6,301 nucleotides of DNA from Methanospirillum hungatei (GTDB lineage Archaea; Halobacteriota; Methanomicrobia; Methanomicrobiales; Methanospirillaceae), in contig QKDV01000184.1 of NCBI GenBank assembly GCA_003251955.1, positions 1 through 6,301 of the forward strand, read 5' to 3'. Positions 5,148-6,301 of this stretch are shown here, piece by piece. The position numbers were made by a program, and so were the translations under genes. The notes beneath the pieces are model-generated. The model did no database searches, was not told the origin of the DNA, and worked only from the letters and a program-made list of their open reading frames with translations. Each line of letters starts with the position of its first letter. Position 1 is the stretch's first letter.

Positions 5148-5842
5148 AAGATTCTCCGCTTGAGGTTACGCTGGAGAATCTGGGATCACTAACCAGGGGA
5201 GTCGAGATTATTGACGGGGGAGCACATCGCATCCCCTCGGTGAGCCTTCTGGAGTCGTTTGCGTACCGGTATTCAATCCGACTTCCTCAGCTTGATATCA
5301 ACCTGTCAAGTATTCTTGAGCCGGTCAGGCAGGCTTCGGTGGCTGTTGTTGTCGAGCGGTTCACGTTAGCTGCAGAGGTTAATGCTGATGTTATCGTAAA
5401 TCCCGGATATCTGACATCTTCTTCTGAGTTTGCACAGGCACGCAAACAGCTCTCCCGCTCGAGTCGCGACCTAATTCAGGCTGCTGATGAGTATGGGGTC
5501 AGGTTTCTTATCAGGAACGCCGGCCGGTGGTCAAACTACGTGCTCAGAACACCAGAGGATCTCGGGATGATCAGCCAGGTACCACTGGCCCTTGATATCG
5601 GACATGCACATGCAAACGGATGCCTGCCCCAGTTCCTTCATGACGGGGCAAGCAGGTACATGTACCTCTATGATTGCAAGGGAATCTCTGAAGAACATCA
5701 GGAAGTGGGCAATGGATCGATTAATTTCAGCACCATTGCCACCGCGATGTATGCACATGGTGCACAGGGTGTTGTAGATGTCCCAACATACCGGGGTGCA
5801 TACAACAGCGTCAGGGCACTTCGTGAGTTTGGAATCGGATAA
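5120..5842 (+). CDS. TIM-barrel sugar-phosphate isomerase/epimerase-like protein, possibly non-canonical active site
   Basis: A 240-residue cytosolic protein of the xylose-isomerase-like / AP endonuclease family 2 TIM-barrel superfamily. Supporting features in order: a beta-1 strand LWISTRCL followed by a 'PLEVTLENL' helix, the strand GVEIIDGGAH (27-36), 'DINLSSILEPVRQASV' (59-74), VIVNPGYL (91-98), the DIGHAHANG metal-site segment (159-167), YLYDCKG (182-188), and H193 with the 'GNGSINF' segment (197-203). D159 and H162 are intact. Other usual ligand positions look replaced: N94 where HPG is common, R132 where the 'ENxx' glutamate is common, and Y184 in the usual HLHD strand. Members act on sugars or sugar phosphates; the substrate here is unknown. 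ATG5120 is forced, since an in-frame stop lies two codons upstream. It precedes the exonuclease III gene by 33 bases without a terminator, so the two may form an operon. Confidence 0.75.
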   Translation: MLWISTRCLKDSPLEVTLENLGSLTRGVEIIDGGAHRIPSVSLLESFAYRYSIRLPQLDINLSSILEPVRQASVAVVVERFTLAAEVNADVIVNPGYLTSSSEFAQARKQLSRSSRDLIQAADEYGVRFLIRNAGRWSNYVLRTPEDLGMISQVPLALDIGHAHANGCLPQFLHDGASRYMYLYDCKGISEEHQEVGNGSINFSTIATAMYAHGAQGVVDVPTYRGAYNSVRALREFGIG

Positions 5843-5875
5843 TTCAAAAAAATAAAATATAATCTTACGGGTTCA

Positions 5876-6301
5876 ATGACAAGATACAGACTCCTTTCGT
5901 GGAACGTGAATGGTCTCAGGGCTATTGCTGGCAAAGAGATCCTTAACGGCAAAACTTTTCCTGACTTTCTGGTTCATGATCAACCGGACATCTGCGGTCT
6001 GCAAGAGACAAAAGTTGATGCAAAGAGTCTTCCGGCCGGTCTCGGGCGGATTGGGGACTACTTCTTTTATCTGAACCCAGCAGAGAGAAAAGGGTACAGC
6101 GGCGTTGCACTTTACACCAGAAAGGAACCTGACGATATCTCATATGGGTTTGGCTTCAGCGAATTTGATCATGAGGGACGGACCATCGTTGCCAGGTACC
6201 CTGAATTCACACTCTACACGATCTACTTTCCAAACGGTGGTGCATCAGAAGAGCGACTTGCATTCAAACTCAGGTTCTATGATGCATTCTTAAGCCATAT
6301 T
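5876..6301 (+). CDS. xth: Exodeoxyribonuclease III / AP endonuclease (Xth family), N-terminal part
   Basis: The frame from ATG5876 is open to the window edge, giving 142 residues of a family that is normally about 250-265 long. Xth-type enzymes cut DNA at abasic sites and remove 3'-blocking groups during base-excision repair. Visible motifs: SWNVNGLRA at 8-16 (Asn10 at a conserved metal-site position), DICGLQETK at 38-46 with the metal-binding Glu44, GYSGVALYTR at 73-82, DHEGR at 98-102, and YTIYFPNGG at 114-122. The remaining catalytic residues (Asp, Asn, C-terminal Asp-His) fall outside. The start is set by the first beta strand directly after it. An AT-rich stretch (5846-5863) precedes the gene but no clear ribosome site, so it could be co-transcribed with the upstream gene or have a short leader from its own promoter. 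Confidence 0.93.
   Translation, partial: MTRYRLLSWNVNGLRAIAGKEILNGKTFPDFLVHDQPDICGLQETKVDAKSLPAGLGRIGDYFFYLNPAERKGYSGVALYTRKEPDDISYGFGFSEFDHEGRTIVARYPEFTLYTIYFPNGGASEERLAFKLRFYDAFLSHI

Overview
The window comes from a methanogenic archaeon, most likely of the order Methanomicrobiales or a close relative. Four things point there: a 5'-truncated-by-the-window gene for methanogenesis marker protein 12, a complete methenyl-H4MPT cyclohydrolase (mch, step three of CO2 reduction to methane), an archaeal-type cofactor-independent phosphoglycerate mutase, and an Orc1/Cdc6 replication initiator. Promoter and terminator signals are also archaeal in style (TATA-like boxes, short oligo-T runs). Base composition is near 50% GC, with no obvious island of foreign DNA.

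Layout, left to right. Positions 1-260 hold the N-terminal part of the marker-12 gene on the minus strand. It is divergent from, and only 39 bases away from, a plus-strand pair: an NAD-dependent nucleotide-sugar epimerase (300-1238) and apgM (1235-2407), joined by an ATGA start/stop overlap. After a 126-base gap comes the Orc1/Cdc6 gene (2534-3658). After a further 78-base gap with a striking imperfect palindrome comes mch (3737-4684, GTG start). An oligo-T run ends mch. A small minus-strand gene for a DUF1858-type CxxC redox-disulfide protein (4766-4957) converges on it and has its own oligo-T run. A divergent intergenic region (4958-5119) leads to a TIM-barrel sugar-phosphate-isomerase-like protein (5120-5842), followed after 33 bases by an exonuclease III family gene (5876 onward) that runs off the right edge.

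The genes are mostly housekeeping: central carbon metabolism (apgM), surface polysaccharide or nucleotide-sugar supply (epimerase), replication initiation (Orc1/Cdc6), methanogenesis (mch, marker 12) and DNA repair (exonuclease III). I do not see a mobile element, CRISPR array, RNA gene or defence cassette. The points most worth a second look are the palindrome plus helically phased direct repeat in front of mch, the apparent loss of several expected metal-ligand residues in the isomerase-like protein, the divergent ATPase motifs of the Orc1/Cdc6 protein, and short overlapping reading frames at three gene starts. No stretch longer than 300 bases lacks a gene.
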